A DNA stretch of 64,000 bases, from positions 992,001 through 1,056,000 of the forward strand of contig NC_041692.1 in NCBI RefSeq assembly GCF_900005765.1, read 5' to 3'. The stretch is from Plasmodium relictum. Lineage: Eukaryota > Apicomplexa > Aconoidasida > Haemosporida > Plasmodiidae. The position numbers were made by a program, and so were the translations under genes. How positions within the stretch are numbered: the stretch's first letter is position 1; every line of letters begins with the position of its first letter. The notes under the pieces are model-generated. The model ran no database searches. It was not told the DNA's origin and saw nothing but the letters and a program-made list of their open reading frames with translations. This document shows, piece by piece, positions 22,224 to 38,900 of this stretch.

Positions 22224-25200
22224 ATGAATAAGGAAAGTAAAGAAAATTATAAAGTAAATTCTAAAACAAAAAGTTTTGATATAGAGTTTTTTACTCCCAA
22301 ATCTAATTTATCTATAGAAAGCTTAAATAGAAATATCGCATTTAATAATTTATTTAACTATGTTAATAGAAATATTACGAATTATAACTCAAATAAAAAA
22401 ACTCATTTAAAAGATACTGAACATTATGAAAAAAAAAGTTATTATAATCTTGAAAATGAAGAATATAAAGAAAAAGAACAAAGTAAATTAAGTTATTTAA
22501 AGGAGAGTAAAAAAATAAAAGAGAAAAATCTAAGAAACATTGATACAGAAAAAATAAATAAAAAAAGTAGTTACATTTCAAAGGATTCTTTTAGAGAAAT
22601 AAATAAGAAAACATCTAATACTAAAAGGAATAAATACTCCAAAAAAAGAACATTTTCTGAATGTACAAGTATTTTAAAATTTTTTAATAATTTTGAAACG
22701 AGTCAAAAGGAAAAATATAGTAATAATTTGTATAATTCTGATAAAAATTCATATTCAGAAATAACCACATACAATAAAAAGGTTAGAAGCGAACATTATG
22801 AGAAAAAAATACCTAACGAAGAAAAATTTAAATTAGAATATACTTATAAAAGGAATGACTACGAAAAATATAATGATTATTTAGAAATAATATATTTATA
22901 TTGCAAAAAATATTTTTTATCAGAGAAAATGGAATTTTTTAGCAATTATTTATTCTACAGAGAAGGTATTCTAAAAAATTTTATTTTTTTAATTGATTCA
23001 TTATTTTTAAAAAAAAAGTACGTTGAATTATTAAACTTATTAAAGAAATATAGGAATTTGTGGATATTTTCATACAATAGAAAGCAATATATAAAGAAAA
23101 ATAATTTTTATAAAAGCAAAAAAATAAAAAAGAAAAATAAATTAAATAATAACAATTGCTTATGGAGAGATAACAATAATTATTACAATAACGATAATAG
23201 TGATATTCTTAATATTGGCATCACTAAAGAAGATTCATATAGAAATTTAATAAAAAAAAATGTAACAAAGACAAATTATAATTATAGAAAAAAAGAAAAA
23301 TACTATAAATGTAAAAATGAAAGAACAAAAATGGAGAACGTAAATAGAGAAATATTACATGATAAAAAAAGAAAAGTAAATATTATGAATAAAAAAAAAT
23401 TTCTAAGAAAGGAGCATACGAAATATGCAAATAAAACATGCAATAAAATATATTGTATTAGCTATCTAGCTTTTGTAAAAATATTATCCTTACTCAAAAT
23501 GAAAAACCAGAAATGTCTAAATAAATGCTTACATTTTATAAGTAGGATAGATAAAAAAATTCTTTTAAATAAAAATGCTAATTATTTAATGCAAATAATT
23601 ATTAAATTATATGAATTAAATGGATTATATAACTATTCATTAAGATACTCTATATTATTGTTTTTGAAATATCCTATATATCCTCATATTATCCTTAAGT
23701 TATTTAGTTTTTCTATATTATGTTTAAAAGATGAAATTCACTTAATATTATTAGCCACTTACCCAAAAAAAATGATATGGCTAAAATATTTTCTCTATTT
23801 CATTTTATATTCTGTTAATCACCAATTTCAAAATAAACGAAATTTTGACAATGTTTTGTTTTTAATTGAAAATGTAAAAAAAAAAAAAAAAAAATATATT
23901 AGAAGTTATGTTTATGATGAATACACAAATGAAGATGGAAGAAAATTAGAGAAAATTATTTCAATGAAAAATAATAAAAGTACCAAAAAAATTAAAAAAA
24001 AAGATAAAGCTTTTAAAAAAAAAATAGAAGAAGAATATAATGAAGCAAAAAAAAACTTGCAAGAAAATGAAGAAGGTTATCTAGGAATATCAAAAATTTT
24101 AAATTGTTCATATGATTATTTTTTCGAGAGAAAAAAAAAAAATTCTAGTATTTGTATATATAAAAAAATTTTTTTATATAATTCTATATATAATAAAGTA
24201 TCTTTATATGACGCTTATATATATATTACTAAAAATAAATTTTCCAATTATTTTCCTAAATTTTTTTTATTTTCTAAATTACATATAATAATAAATATCA
24301 AAAGAAGTTTTTATGAAAAGAATTATACGATGTGCTATAGTTTAAGTAAATTATTATTAAATGATCATATATATGAAAGTACTGTAATAACTTTTTTTGT
24401 AAATTCTTCATATTTATTAAACAAGATTAGCTGCATAAAGAAATTAGCAGATGAATTAAAAAAAAACAAAAAATATATATTTTTTTTATTTAGTAATGCA
24501 GCATTATTATTACATTTTAAGCAAGTAGAAAGAGCTATTCAAATATATAAGTATATTATTGATTCATATGAAAATATTTTTTCTGATTTATATTTTTTTT
24601 CTTTATTTAATTTAATATATGCTTTAGAATTAACCCAAAAAGCTCATCAAATAGTTATTCTTTGTAAAAATATGAATAAGTTATTTTTCAATAATATCCA
24701 TTCATATATATTACTTTCATATTACTATTATGTTAATGATATACCTCTTAAATCATATTACTCTCTTATAAAAGCCTATAACATATATCATTATCATCCT
24801 GATATATATTATATCCTTTCTTTACTAGCATTAAGAGTTAAAAAGTATTATCAAAAATATATATATATATATATATATTTAATTAAAATACTATATAAAG
24901 AAAAAATAATAATAATAACTATAATTCAAAATAAAGAGTAGAAAAATAGCAAAGAAGAAAATAAATATAAAATTATATATAAATAATATAATATGAAAAT
25001 ATATTAAAAAATTACCATTAACTCACATTTATTCATTTTTTTTTTTTTCGTATCCTCTCCAAAATTTTTTTAGGTTTAAAGAATATGTTGCTTTCAGTGA
25101 ATTAGCTCTTTTTTTCAGTTTAAAAAAAAAAATAATTAGAAATTATATTTTTACTTATATTTATAAAAATCAGCAAAATTGCATTCCAAATTACTTGTTG

Positions 25201-25750
25201 TATTATAATTTTAAAATAATGAATAACAATGAGATGATAAAAAATATAACTTTTAATATAGATAGATGCCTATGCTATTTTTATTTTGAAAATTTGATAA
25301 AATCATATGTAACTTTTAATTTTTGTTCTTATAAAAGGTACATATTAAAAAAAAAAAACATTCATGTACTATAATAAAAAAGTGAAACTTATCTTTTTTG
25401 AATACAAAATAAACTAAAAGAATAATTAATACAAATAAATATAAAGTTTTACACAATTTAAAAAAAAAAAAAAAGATATAATAATAACAAATTATAAATT
25501 TTACACCAAAATTATATAATTTTTTTTAAGGAAAAACCTTAACTATCTTATTCTAGGAGAAAATTTATGCAACATTGCCCTGAATTTTTTTTACAATGAC
25601 TTAAAATTTCTACACTGTAAAATAAATAAAAAAAAAGTAATAAATAAATAATTACAGTGTAATAATTTACTGAAATTTTTTTTTTTTATTTACTTTTATA
25701 TGCAGTTTTACGATACATTGAAAAAATTAAAAAAAATGAGAAGCATGTGA
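22224..25750 (+). CDS. TPR-like helical protein, candidate divergent APC7
   Basis: Not firmly recognised. Exons 22224-24844, 25074-25337, 25531-25636 and 25706-25750 join in phase to about 1011 residues. The first 210 residues are Lys/Asn/Ser-rich. The rest is almost all amphipathic helix pairs broken by Lys-rich insertions, which suggests a tetratricopeptide solenoid. Late helices such as ALLLHFKQVERAIQIYKYII and the spliced SLLALRVKK-FKEYVAFSELALFF fit TPR spacing. Residues around 425-560 (KCLHFISRIDKKIL, YSLRYSILLFLKYPIYPHII, LLATYPKKMIWLKYFLYFI) can be laid, in order and with similar spacing, on the N-terminal TPRs of human APC7 (AIAILDGIPSR, SYKEVLRQCPLALDAI, VIQTVPNLDWLSVWIKAYA). This was done by eye and identity is low, so other TPR scaffolds are possible. 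Splicing replaces the terminal IY-rich read-through of exon 1. Confidence 0.75.
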
Positions 25751-26676
25751 AATTATCTCTCAAAAATGTTCCTTAAAATAACGTGTATTTCTTTATTTAA
25801 TATAAAATTTTTTATCTATGTATAAAAAAAGTATTTTTTTAATTTTTTTTAACATTTGTAGTTTGTCAAAAATATTAGGAGATGGCAAAATAAAAAAATA
25901 TTACATTTACTTTGAAATATTATTACAATAAAAAAATATTACATATTTACATATTTTCCATTTATAATATTTTGCACCGAAATGTTTTTTTGTAATATAA
26001 AAAAAAAAAATAATAAAATTATAAATAAGTTTTTCACATCTATTTATTATTTACGTGATTGTGATTTTTTTACTTTTATTTAATTTTTTTTTTATTTTTG
26101 TTTTCCTATTTTTAAATTAAATATACATTTCTTTTTTTTTTTTACTTTATCTATGTATATAACTAATAAAAAGACACGTATCTTTTATATTTTTAAGGTA
26201 TATATTTTCTATCATTGAAGTTATAATAATTAGAAAAATAATAAGCAATTCTAGTAGTATATATATATACAGGAGTTAGCTGAATACACATTAAAAAAAA
26301 AAAAAATTAATAGATTATAAAATAAAGTAAATAATAACAAAATTTCTTTAAAATTTAAATAAAATAATAAAAAAAAATTTTTTACTAAAAAGTAAATAAA
26401 ATAAAATTTTTTTTCTTGCAAGGAAATTTTCGAATTATATAAAATTAATAGAAGATAATATAAATTTTGTATCATTTGCTAATAATAAAAAAACAAAACA
26501 AAAATATAATTAATATTAATATTTAGTTGTTAAAATATCTTTTTAAAAAAAAAAATTTTGATATTTCTTGCTATTAGATATTTCTAATAAAAAAAAAAAA
26601 TATATCGCTAAAATAATTTTTACCTTTTTATTATATTTCTATAGAATTTTTTTTTACTTGTTTACATTTTTCAAAA
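25751..26676. other. Intergenic interval before RuvB-like 1
   Basis: No coding signal. T tracts lie at 26060-26140. An open minus-strand frame at 26251-26475 is Phe/Leu/Tyr-biased and looks like compositional noise. Confidence 0.6.
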
Positions 26677-28599
<1,923 letters not shown>

Positions 28600-29989
28600 T
28601 ATATTAAATTATTCTCTATAATCATAATTGTAATACTTGAAATATAAATAAAATATTACAAGAAATATTTAATGCGAATAGTTAATTTATGTAAAAACAA
28701 TAATTTGAAATATATATATATATAATTCTATATAAGTAAGAATAACTATATTCTGCTACATTTTAATTTGTTTATTTAAAGTTTTTCCTTAATAAAAAAA
28801 AATTATTTATCATTTTATTTGAATAAAAAATAAATTTAAATAAACTTACAATTTTTACTTTCTTAATTATCAAAAAATAAAAAGAAATAATCCAAATTTT
28901 ACAGAAATAATTTTTATTTCATTTTTCAAACTTTAATCTTTTATACAAACGAAATATTGGATATTACTAAAAATTTCATAATATATACCAAATTGTATTT
29001 ATATTATTTTAATATAGTATCTTTTAGATATTAGAAGTGTAATATTTTCCCTTAATATATTTAAATTATTTAAATTTTTGATATATAGAATATTTTGTAT
29101 TCCTTAAAATTTTGTTAAATATATTTCGATTATTATAAATATATATATTCAAAAGTTCACATTTAAAATTTTAATTTTTCTTTTATAATAAAAAGAACTC
29201 TTTTTTACTTAAATTGCATCGCAAAATGTACTAATTTCATTTTAAGATTTGTGTTTTTTCAATTTATATTTTTGTCAATTTCACATTTATCTTTTTTTTT
29301 TTATTTTTTTTTTACAATTATACCTACTATTTTTGTATTTTTAATTTTCTTTTTTTTAAAAATTATTATACACTTTCAATATATATATTTAATAAATCTT
29401 TTTTCTTGTATAAGAATATATTGGGAGAAATAAAATAATAAAAAATAATATATTTAAATGCAAATTTATTTAAAAAATTTGCATTATTTATTTGAATTTT
29501 TTTAACATCTGAAAATTTTTTTTATATATTTATATTTTATATTTGCTTTATTGACTTTATAAAATATGAATTATATAGTTTTTGGAAAATATTTTAAAAT
29601 AAAAAGAAAAGAAAACACAAAAAATTATTATTATTATTATTATTATTATTAATTTGATATAATTTTCTTTTTTTTTAATTGTAGATATATCTATGTTAAT
29701 AAACATATATTAATTTCATTTATTCGTTTTAAATTTTTTTTTTGAATTGTTCACTTTTTTTTTTTTTCTCGTTCAAAATAAGACAAAAAAAAAAAAAGGA
29801 AATTCTTATTTTTAAACTATGTGAAATTAAAATTTTTCATAATAAAAAAAGAACAATGTGAATTTGTCATATTATTTTATCTTCTTATTAATATTATTTG
29901 AAAAAAATGGTCAGAAAAAAATTAGAAATATAAATTAGACAAAAAAAAAAAAAAAAATATAATAATAATAAATTAGCGAATAAATAAAA
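28600..29989. other. Intergenic interval upstream of separase
   Basis: Gene-free, 1.4 kb, A/T tracts throughout. An ATT trinucleotide run lies near 29624-29651 and a poly-A tract directly precedes the separase ATG. The open frame at 29251-29433 is Phe/Ile-only noise. Confidence 0.6.
29624..29651. repeat. (TTA)n microsatellite
   Basis: About nine TTA units in the separase upstream region. Short perfect trinucleotide repeat; no function inferred. Confidence 0.9.
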
Positions 29990-32900
29990 ATGATAAGCAG
30001 GGAATTAAATATATATGAAAAACTCGATAAAATTCTATCGGATGTATTAAGAAAAATAGATGAAGAATTTAAAAACTTAGGTGAAAAGCAGAATGAACAT
30101 ATATATAGAAAATTTTATGAGTTATTTAATAAGGAAAGTTATATAGAAAAGTTAAATCATAATGATTTAATAAAAACTTATAAAGATAAAAATATCCATA
30201 AGTATTTATTCTACATGTTTGAAAGTTTACTTAACAAAATTATCTTAACAAAAAATTTAAATTATGTAGATTTCCTATTCTTAATTTTAAGATACATTAC
30301 ATATATGTGGGTATTTTTATCTAAAGATGATAAATTAGTTTTAATATTTTATTATTATTTTAAGTTTGTTGATTTATTATTTAATATAAAATTCATTAAA
30401 TGTTCTTTTTTAATAAACATATACAACATTCTTATATATTTTTATATTAAAGGTAATAAAAAAATTGTTTTTACTGTAAAAAATTTAAATGAAAAAGAGG
30501 TGAGCTCTTATATAAAAGATGTAATATTAGAATTAAATAAAATTATTATAAATGAAAATAGTAATTTTATAAAAAGTTTTGAAAAAGAAAGTTTTATTGA
30601 TTTTCAAAATGATATATCAGAAAAGTTTCATAAAATAAATTCAACAAATATAGAAGATGTTGGTAGTATGAATTATTATAATTTATATAATTATATTTGG
30701 ATGTGCTACTATGAAGATAATAATATTTTTGAAGAAAAAAAAGGAGATAACGAAGAACCAAATAAGAAAAAAAAAAGTGGAAATGAAAAAAACTTCTCTT
30801 TAATATTAAAATATGTAAATAATAGAAATATTGAAAATATATTAGGTTTAAATTTTTTTTCCATTAAGAGTAGCTATAATATGTTTATAAACTTTGTTAA
30901 GAATTTGTTTAAAATAACGTTTTATGATTTTAATATATTTTTTTTTTTTTTGAATTTGTTAAATTTGGAATTCTTTTTTATCTACTTTCACATTTTTGAG
31001 ATCCTTTTTTATATAAGAACTATAGAAAATAAAAAAGAGGAAATAAAAAAAACAAAAATAATATCATTTGATACAAATATTAATAATTCTGTATCTCCTA
31101 AATTAACAAAAAAAATGGATAATTTACAAAATAAAGAAGATAATTTTAATGAATGTATCTTTTTAAATAATAAGAATAATAAGAAAATATTATGGAGTAT
31201 TATGTTTGATGAATTAAGAAAAAATTTTATTGCTGATACGAAAAATGTTAATTACACATTAAAAGTCTTAAAATTTACTTTTAATTTTTTTTTATTCGAC
31301 GAACATTTTTTTTTGAAAAATAATTTAAGTGAAAATTTCGTAATAAAAAAGGAATATAATTTTTCATTTATTTCACCTATATATTTAAAAGAATTATTAA
31401 AATTTAATTTAAGTTACCTTTGTAATTTAATGAATTCTAGAAATTTAAATGATGAAATTGTTTTCAAGGCTACTTCTTATGTATTTTATCTTTTGTCCAA
31501 GTTAATATGCAATGTAAATAATAACATTAAAAAATTTATTTTATTGAATAATGATAATAATCTAAGTTTTATCTCTCTTATTTCTTATATTCATAAATAC
31601 TTTAAAAAACTCTATATTGATAAGAACACAGACGAAGTATTACAAAATGGAAAAGAGGATAATAATATAAATAGCACTTATAAATTAAAATATTCATTTA
31701 CAACATTAGAAAAATTATATAAAAAAATTCAAGAATGCTTATATGTTGTTTTGACTATTGATGATTTTGTTGAAAATTATATAAAAAAATTTATAAACTC
31801 AGATAATAATTGTGCTAATAATTATGATTTGTATACTTGTGTAATTATAAAAATAAATAAAATTAATATGTTTTATTCTAATTTAGATATAATTAAAATA
31901 TTATCAGATAAAGATAAAAGTATATTTAGAAAATATATATATACAATAAATAAAAATCATGAAAATTTTATTTCTTTGTTTTCTTTCCTATTAAATATAG
32001 ATTTTAAAGAAAATGAAAATGAATTAATTTTGAAGAAATATATCCTTGATTTAAAAAAAAAAAATTACAAAAGCAAAAAACTTATAAAACTAATGAAACC
32101 TTATCATTCTCCATTAAAGTACATTATTTTAAAAAATGAAATTCATGAAAGTAATATAAAAAAAAATTCATTAAAGAGGAACGAAAAGGAAGCAAAATTG
32201 TACCAATCCAATTATGGATATTTCATAGAAAATAATGAATCAGAAAAATTAAATGATAAAAAAAAAATAGACAAATACCAATTAGACAATAATATAGAAA
32301 AAGAAAATGGTATCTACGAAGAAGCTAATGACTCTAGTTGTGAAGATAGTGATACAGATGAAGATGATGATGGAGATGATGACGAAAGTGACGATAAATA
32401 TACTGATGATGATGAGAGAAGCGATAAATTTAATTGTGAAAATAAGGAATATATAAAATTAAAAGAAGGAAAAATTAATACAATGAAAAAAAAAAAAAAA
32501 GATATGCCTATATTCGAAAATTCCTTTTTTTACATAAACAAAAACTTTAAAAAAATAAATATTGATTTAAAAATTTTTTGTCATAATATAATTTTATCTG
32601 CGAAAAGATGTATACTAATTTCAGAGAGTTTACTGGATTATTTTAAAAAGAATAAAGAATATGAAGTTAATTTTAATATTTTTGTATGTAAAAGTATATT
32701 TGTTAACTTTCTGAAAGTATCTCTTCTAAATATTAGTCTTTTTTCTTATATATGCAGCAAATTAAAGTTTGATGATGTTTTAAAACTAATTTATGATTCA
32801 AATTTAGTAATATTAGCTTATAATATTTTTGATAAGTATGTTAGTTTTGTATTGGATCAAAATATTGAAAAATTAAATCAATATAGAAACAATTTTCATT

Positions 32901-35900
32901 TTTCTACCAAAAAATTAAATAAAAAGGAAAAATTTTCCAATAAATCTGATGAGAAATCGTTCATTTACTATCATTTATATCTTGATGATATATATGAAAT
33001 TTTAAGTGATAAAGAACATAAGAGCAATTTTTTTTTATCAGATAATAATGAATTTATTGAAACATTATATTTAAACACTTTTTTAATTACTATAAACATT
33101 ATATCTGTATGGGAGATATATTTAGAAATCCCTTTAGAGGTTCTTAATAAAATGAAATACACTTTTTTTGAATTATTTTATAATACTACTATTAAAATTG
33201 TAAAATTCATTAAAAAAGATAAGAGCTTCTTTTTTTTATTAAATATTTTAAAATTTATTTATACAAAATTTATAAGTTTGCCTTTTAATCCAATAAATAT
33301 ACATACAACAATTAAATTGCACGATTTTTATGAATTTCTTATTAATGAGAATTATACTGATTTAAAAAAAGAAGATAAATTCAGTAATGACAATATTTAT
33401 TTGAATTCTGTTAGCCCCTTAAAATTATTAAGTAATAAAATAGATGAGATGCCTGATAAGGACAAAGATATTAACAATTTTAATCATACTAATGTATTGA
33501 GTATCAATAAAAAAAAAAGAGTAAGCATAGGGGGTTTAATTCCTGTATTTTTAAATAATGAAAACGTAAAAAAAAGGAAAACAAATATTGATTATATATC
33601 TTATAATAGCATAGACAAGGAAAATTCTTCAAATTTTACGTGGAAAAAAAATATTTGTAATGATGATTTATTAAAAAATGTAAATGAAAATAATAATATA
33701 AAATATAATTTTTATGAAAATGTAAATGAAACACCAAAGCAAAATTATAATATGATAAATTTACCTTCAAAAGATAATGTAGATAAAGATAATAAAAATA
33801 AAGATATAAACAAATTTAGAAATACATATTTGAGTAATTATTATATACCACATATTGATTTATTATTTATTATTTTAGACTTAGAAGTGTTTTACTACTT
33901 TGAAAAAAAAAACTATAAAAAAATAATAGTAATCGTTGAAAATATATTGAATAAAATAATAAACAAATGTGATTACAACACAAAAGAATATTTGAGATCA
34001 TCTATATCTTATATTTATAATTATTATCAACAAATATATATTACTAATAATAAAATAAATATTCAAAGTTGTACAGTTATTAGGCACATATTTAACCTTT
34101 ATGTAAAATCTAAAGTGTTCCATTTAAGCAAAAAGATTAAAAAATACATATTTAATTGTAAAAAAAATTATACAAATAATGATTTACTGAAATCAAATTA
34201 CAATAAAATCTATAATAATTTTTTAAATGATGACAAATGGAAATATTTTTTTTATTTTAATAAAGTTGTAAGTATTAATCATGGCAAAGAAAGGAAAGAA
34301 CAAAAAAAAAAAATAATAATTGACAATTTATTAGTTATACATATAAATACATTATTATTTCTTATATTCTATGAATATTTATCGAAATATATTACTAAAA
34401 ATTTTATATTTTTTTTTAGATTCTTTTTTTTTTTGTTTAACAAATTATGTATTGATATTTTAAGGTTGGTAAATGAATCAAATCATTTAGAATTTTTTAA
34501 TATTTTTGATTATATAAATAATTCTAATGATGAAAAAGGAGAAGTAATAGAAAAATTAAAAAAACAACTATGTAGAAGCAATAATTTAATGGATATAAAT
34601 AATAATAAACTCATTCACTCAAAAAAAAATATAAAAAAAAGTATAAATAAACAAATTATTATAATTGATATTGAAGAATTATTAGTTACTTATATTCAAA
34701 TAAATTTTATTTTTTGTAGATCATGTTGTTTTCTTACTTTTTTTAAAAATGTGTGTTCTCAAAAATATGAAATAATTTTAAAAGAAAACATTACTAATAA
34801 CTATTTTGAAAAATTTAAAAATAATAGATATTTTTTTGACTTTTTTGATTTTAAAAAGGAGGAAAAAAAAAGTAACGAAAAAATTGATGATGAAAATGTA
34901 GGAAATGAAAGATTAGAGAATATTTATGATATAAAAGATAAAAAAATAAATACTTCCTATGATGAAAATTCCGATGAGAAATATGAAAGTGATACTAGTA
35001 GCATTAATGTATCCCAATCAAGTTTTACATTAATAGAATATACTGATTATTCCAATAATTTAGATTATATATTTTTAGAATTTATTTTAGAAAAAATTGA
35101 AGAAATGGATGTAGATCATTATTATAAAAATGTTTTAAAAAATTGTTATTATGTAATAAAAATAGAAATGTTTTATAATTTTATTTACAATAATGTAGAA
35201 ACGTTAAAACGATTCTTATATTTAAATAATGTTTATTATTTATATAAATTGTATTATCACATTTTTGTATGGAATAATAAAATATGTAAGAAAAAGGATA
35301 TAACATCAAAGACAAAAATTTACAATAATTTGTATACAAATAGCAGTATATATAATAATATATTTGATGTGTTTCCTTTAAATGATATTTTAAGAGAAAA
35401 ATTAAATATAAACTATATAAAGCTAAAATGTTATGATACTTGCTCTTTTGATATAAATCCTGGTAATATTGATAGCCAAAATTTAGCTACTCAATATAAT
35501 AACGAGAATGTAATAAATAACATTAAAAATAATATATTTCAGGATAATTATATAGAAAATGATTTTTTTTTATGTAACATTTATAATTTTAACTTAAAAT
35601 TATTTCATCCCTTAAATATTGAAAATAATTTAAATAAGGAAAAACAGAACATATATAATAGTTTATTAATCATTAATAAAAATTATTTAATAAATTTAAA
35701 AATGAAATATAATAAAATAAATAAATATATCAATAACTATATGTTAAGTATTTACTATATAGTACTATTTTTTTATTTTAATGAATATATAGAAAAAAAT
35801 AAATTGTCCTTTTATTATATAATATATATTTTTCAAAAAAAATTTGATACATTTAATAGCAATATTTGTAATATTTCTTTCCTTAATGAAAAAATGAAAA

Positions 35901-38900
35901 GTTCAGAAAAAAAAAATTATAATTCCTTCAAAATATATAAACAGAATCATTTAAAAAGAAATATCTTTCTTATTTTTGAAATTTTAAATAATATATATGA
36001 TATATATTATAACAACGTATTTGAGAATCCCAATTTATGTAATGAAATAGTAATAAAAATTGATGTAAAACTAATTGGTTATTTAAGTGAAATATACAAA
36101 ATTGCATTTCTATATAAGAATTTTCATCATTGTATACATATTTTGATATTATGCGTAATGTTTACATCTAAATTTTGGTCAATATTTATATTTAATGAAA
36201 AACATGAATATAAAAAATTTTGTGGAAGTTCATATAAAAATAATAAGGAAAAGGAATACAAAAAGACAGAAAAAAAAAAGGACGAAAAAAAAGATACATT
36301 TAGTTATAAGGTAAGCACAAATGATATAAACTCAAAAGAAAAAAAAAAATATATTTTTAATAATGTCATAAAAGAAAAACAAGACAAATATAAACAGAGG
36401 AAACATAGAAGAACATATATCTTAGATATAATATATAACAAAATAACATCAAATGTAAATGAAAATAATATTAAAGAAATATATAATGATTTACATAATT
36501 ACATGCAAACGTTAATAATTTGTGTATCCATTTTTTATCTAGCTTTTTTGTGTATGGAAAAAGTATATAAGAATAAATTTAATATCCTTTTTTTAAATTC
36601 TGCTAATAATATTTATTATTATTATTTAGACTTTTTTGAATATATTAAAAAATTTTGCGAGAAATATTGCGCAGATAAATTATATTTATCCAATTTTTTT
36701 TTTGATAATTATCACTTAAATTTAATTAATTTGAAATTTCAAGCTCATGTAAAAGCAAAAATATATAAATTGAAATTAGAAAAATCAAAAAAAACAAATA
36801 GAAACAATGTAAATAAGAAAATTTTTTATAAAAGTACCAATGATAATATGTGTAATAAGAATAATATAATTATAGAAACAAAATGTATTCTTAGAAAAAA
36901 TAATAATAGTGATATTGATTATGATAATTTTATATATTCAGATAATTATTATGAACAGATTCATTCGAATTTTTCTTATTTATTTTATTATAATGAAAGG
37001 GTAATTAAAGATTGTATTAATAATTTAAAGAAAATAGAAAAAAAATACGAAAATGATCATAAAAATTTTTTTAAAAATAATATTTGCTTATATTTTAATA
37101 TTATTAAATATTTATATAAGAAAAAGACAAAATATTTAAGTCTTTTGTTATTTGCTAATACTTACATTATTCCAATTATAACCTTTATGAAATTTACTAT
37201 GATTAAATATTTTTCTTACTTTAATATATCCTCTGATTTTTTTTCTCTTAAATTTGAACATCCTTTGTATGAATTTGATATTGATATGATAACAAAAATA
37301 AAAAAAACAGATGATGAAAAAGAAAACTTAAAAATAAGCAACAAAGTTATTCTTATGAATTTAGAAAATCTTTTTTGTAATATGTTTTTAAACAAAGATA
37401 TTTTTTATTATATAAAATTTATAAATTTATATTATAAGAAGATTTCTAAAATACTATATAAGGTAAATAATTTTCTTCTTAGTTATTATTATTTAAAGAA
37501 AAATGTTTTATTTATATGCAATTTAATTTATTTTCCAGAAATTATTCATAATTATTTTCTATTAACAAATATTATTTTGACTTGCGGAAAAGAAAGAATT
37601 GAGTTATTAACTCAAGAAGAAATTTTTTTTGAAAATTTGAATGATGATTTAGATATATATGAAAAAAAAAAATTTGATAATAATGAAGAAACCCCAAATA
37701 AACAAAAAATAAAAGATATTGATGATTTTAAAATTTATGAAGATGATGATTTCTTAAATATTAACTACATAGAAACTCCTCTTAATACGTATTTGACTAA
37801 AAGGAATATATATGAATATAAAAATTTATTAAATAGATTCTTTGATTATTTAAATTTAATAATAGGAAATATTGACAATATGGATATGTTGACCACTAAA
37901 TATAAAAAGGAAATTCTTCACATATATTGTTTAATTATTTTAAAAAAAAAACAATCACATCATTTTTACAGTAGTATAAAGAAAATACAACTTAAAAAGG
38001 AATCTGCAACCTATGAAAATGATACAAAAATATATGAAAACAATAAAAATAAAACTACTACTGATTTAATTAATAAAATCAATTTAAATAAAGATTTAAA
38101 TTTAATGGGTCAAATAAATTTAAAAGACGAAATAAATTTGAAGGATAATAATACAAATGTAACTAATGAACATGAAATATTTGATACAGAAAATATTAAT
38201 TATAATGAACTAAATAAGGATAAAAATGAAAAATGGAACGATCAAATAAATTATTTTGGTATAGAATTTTTAACATGTTTTAACAATTGTAACAAAAAAA
38301 AAAAAACTTTTTTTAATTTTTTATTTGAAAATTTGTTTCTTATAAATAATGTAGATACAGATATATTTAATATTTCTCTAAATAATGAAGAAAAAACCAC
38401 TAACATTATAAAATTTTTCGTTCTCAAGGATATAAATAACATTAAAGTTATAAATTATAAAAATGATTGCTACATAAATAATTTTATAGAAAGTAATGAG
38501 AATTTAAATGAAGATGGGGAAAGTAAAATGAAACAATATGAAGATACAAGTATAAATATAGAAGAAAATGAATTTCTTGATTATAATAATTTGAATTTAT
38601 GTTTAAGTTCATTTAAGCTTAATGATATTTTAGTTTTAAATTACTTATATTTAAATTATAATTTTAAGGATAATTTAATTTATGTTAGAAATTATGTTAA
38701 TAATAGATTATTTACATATAATTGTAGAAGAATGAATACTTATTTTATTAAAATATTATTATACTATATAAATTTGATGTTCTTAAATATAAAAAATATA
38801 TTTTGTGATGACTGCATATATACTATAAAAAAACAACAATTTTTAAACTCTTCAGCAAATGACTGTTCTAGGAATATTTTTTTTTTGTTATTCTTAAAAG

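Noticed and set aside
26251-26475. Minus-strand open frame before RuvB-like 1
   Set aside because: Compositional noise in A/T DNA with no recognisable motif or splice partner.
29251-29433. Plus-strand open frame upstream of separase
   Set aside because: It consists almost entirely of Phe, Ile, Leu and Tyr from T-rich DNA, lacks a good start context, and shows no splice link to separase.
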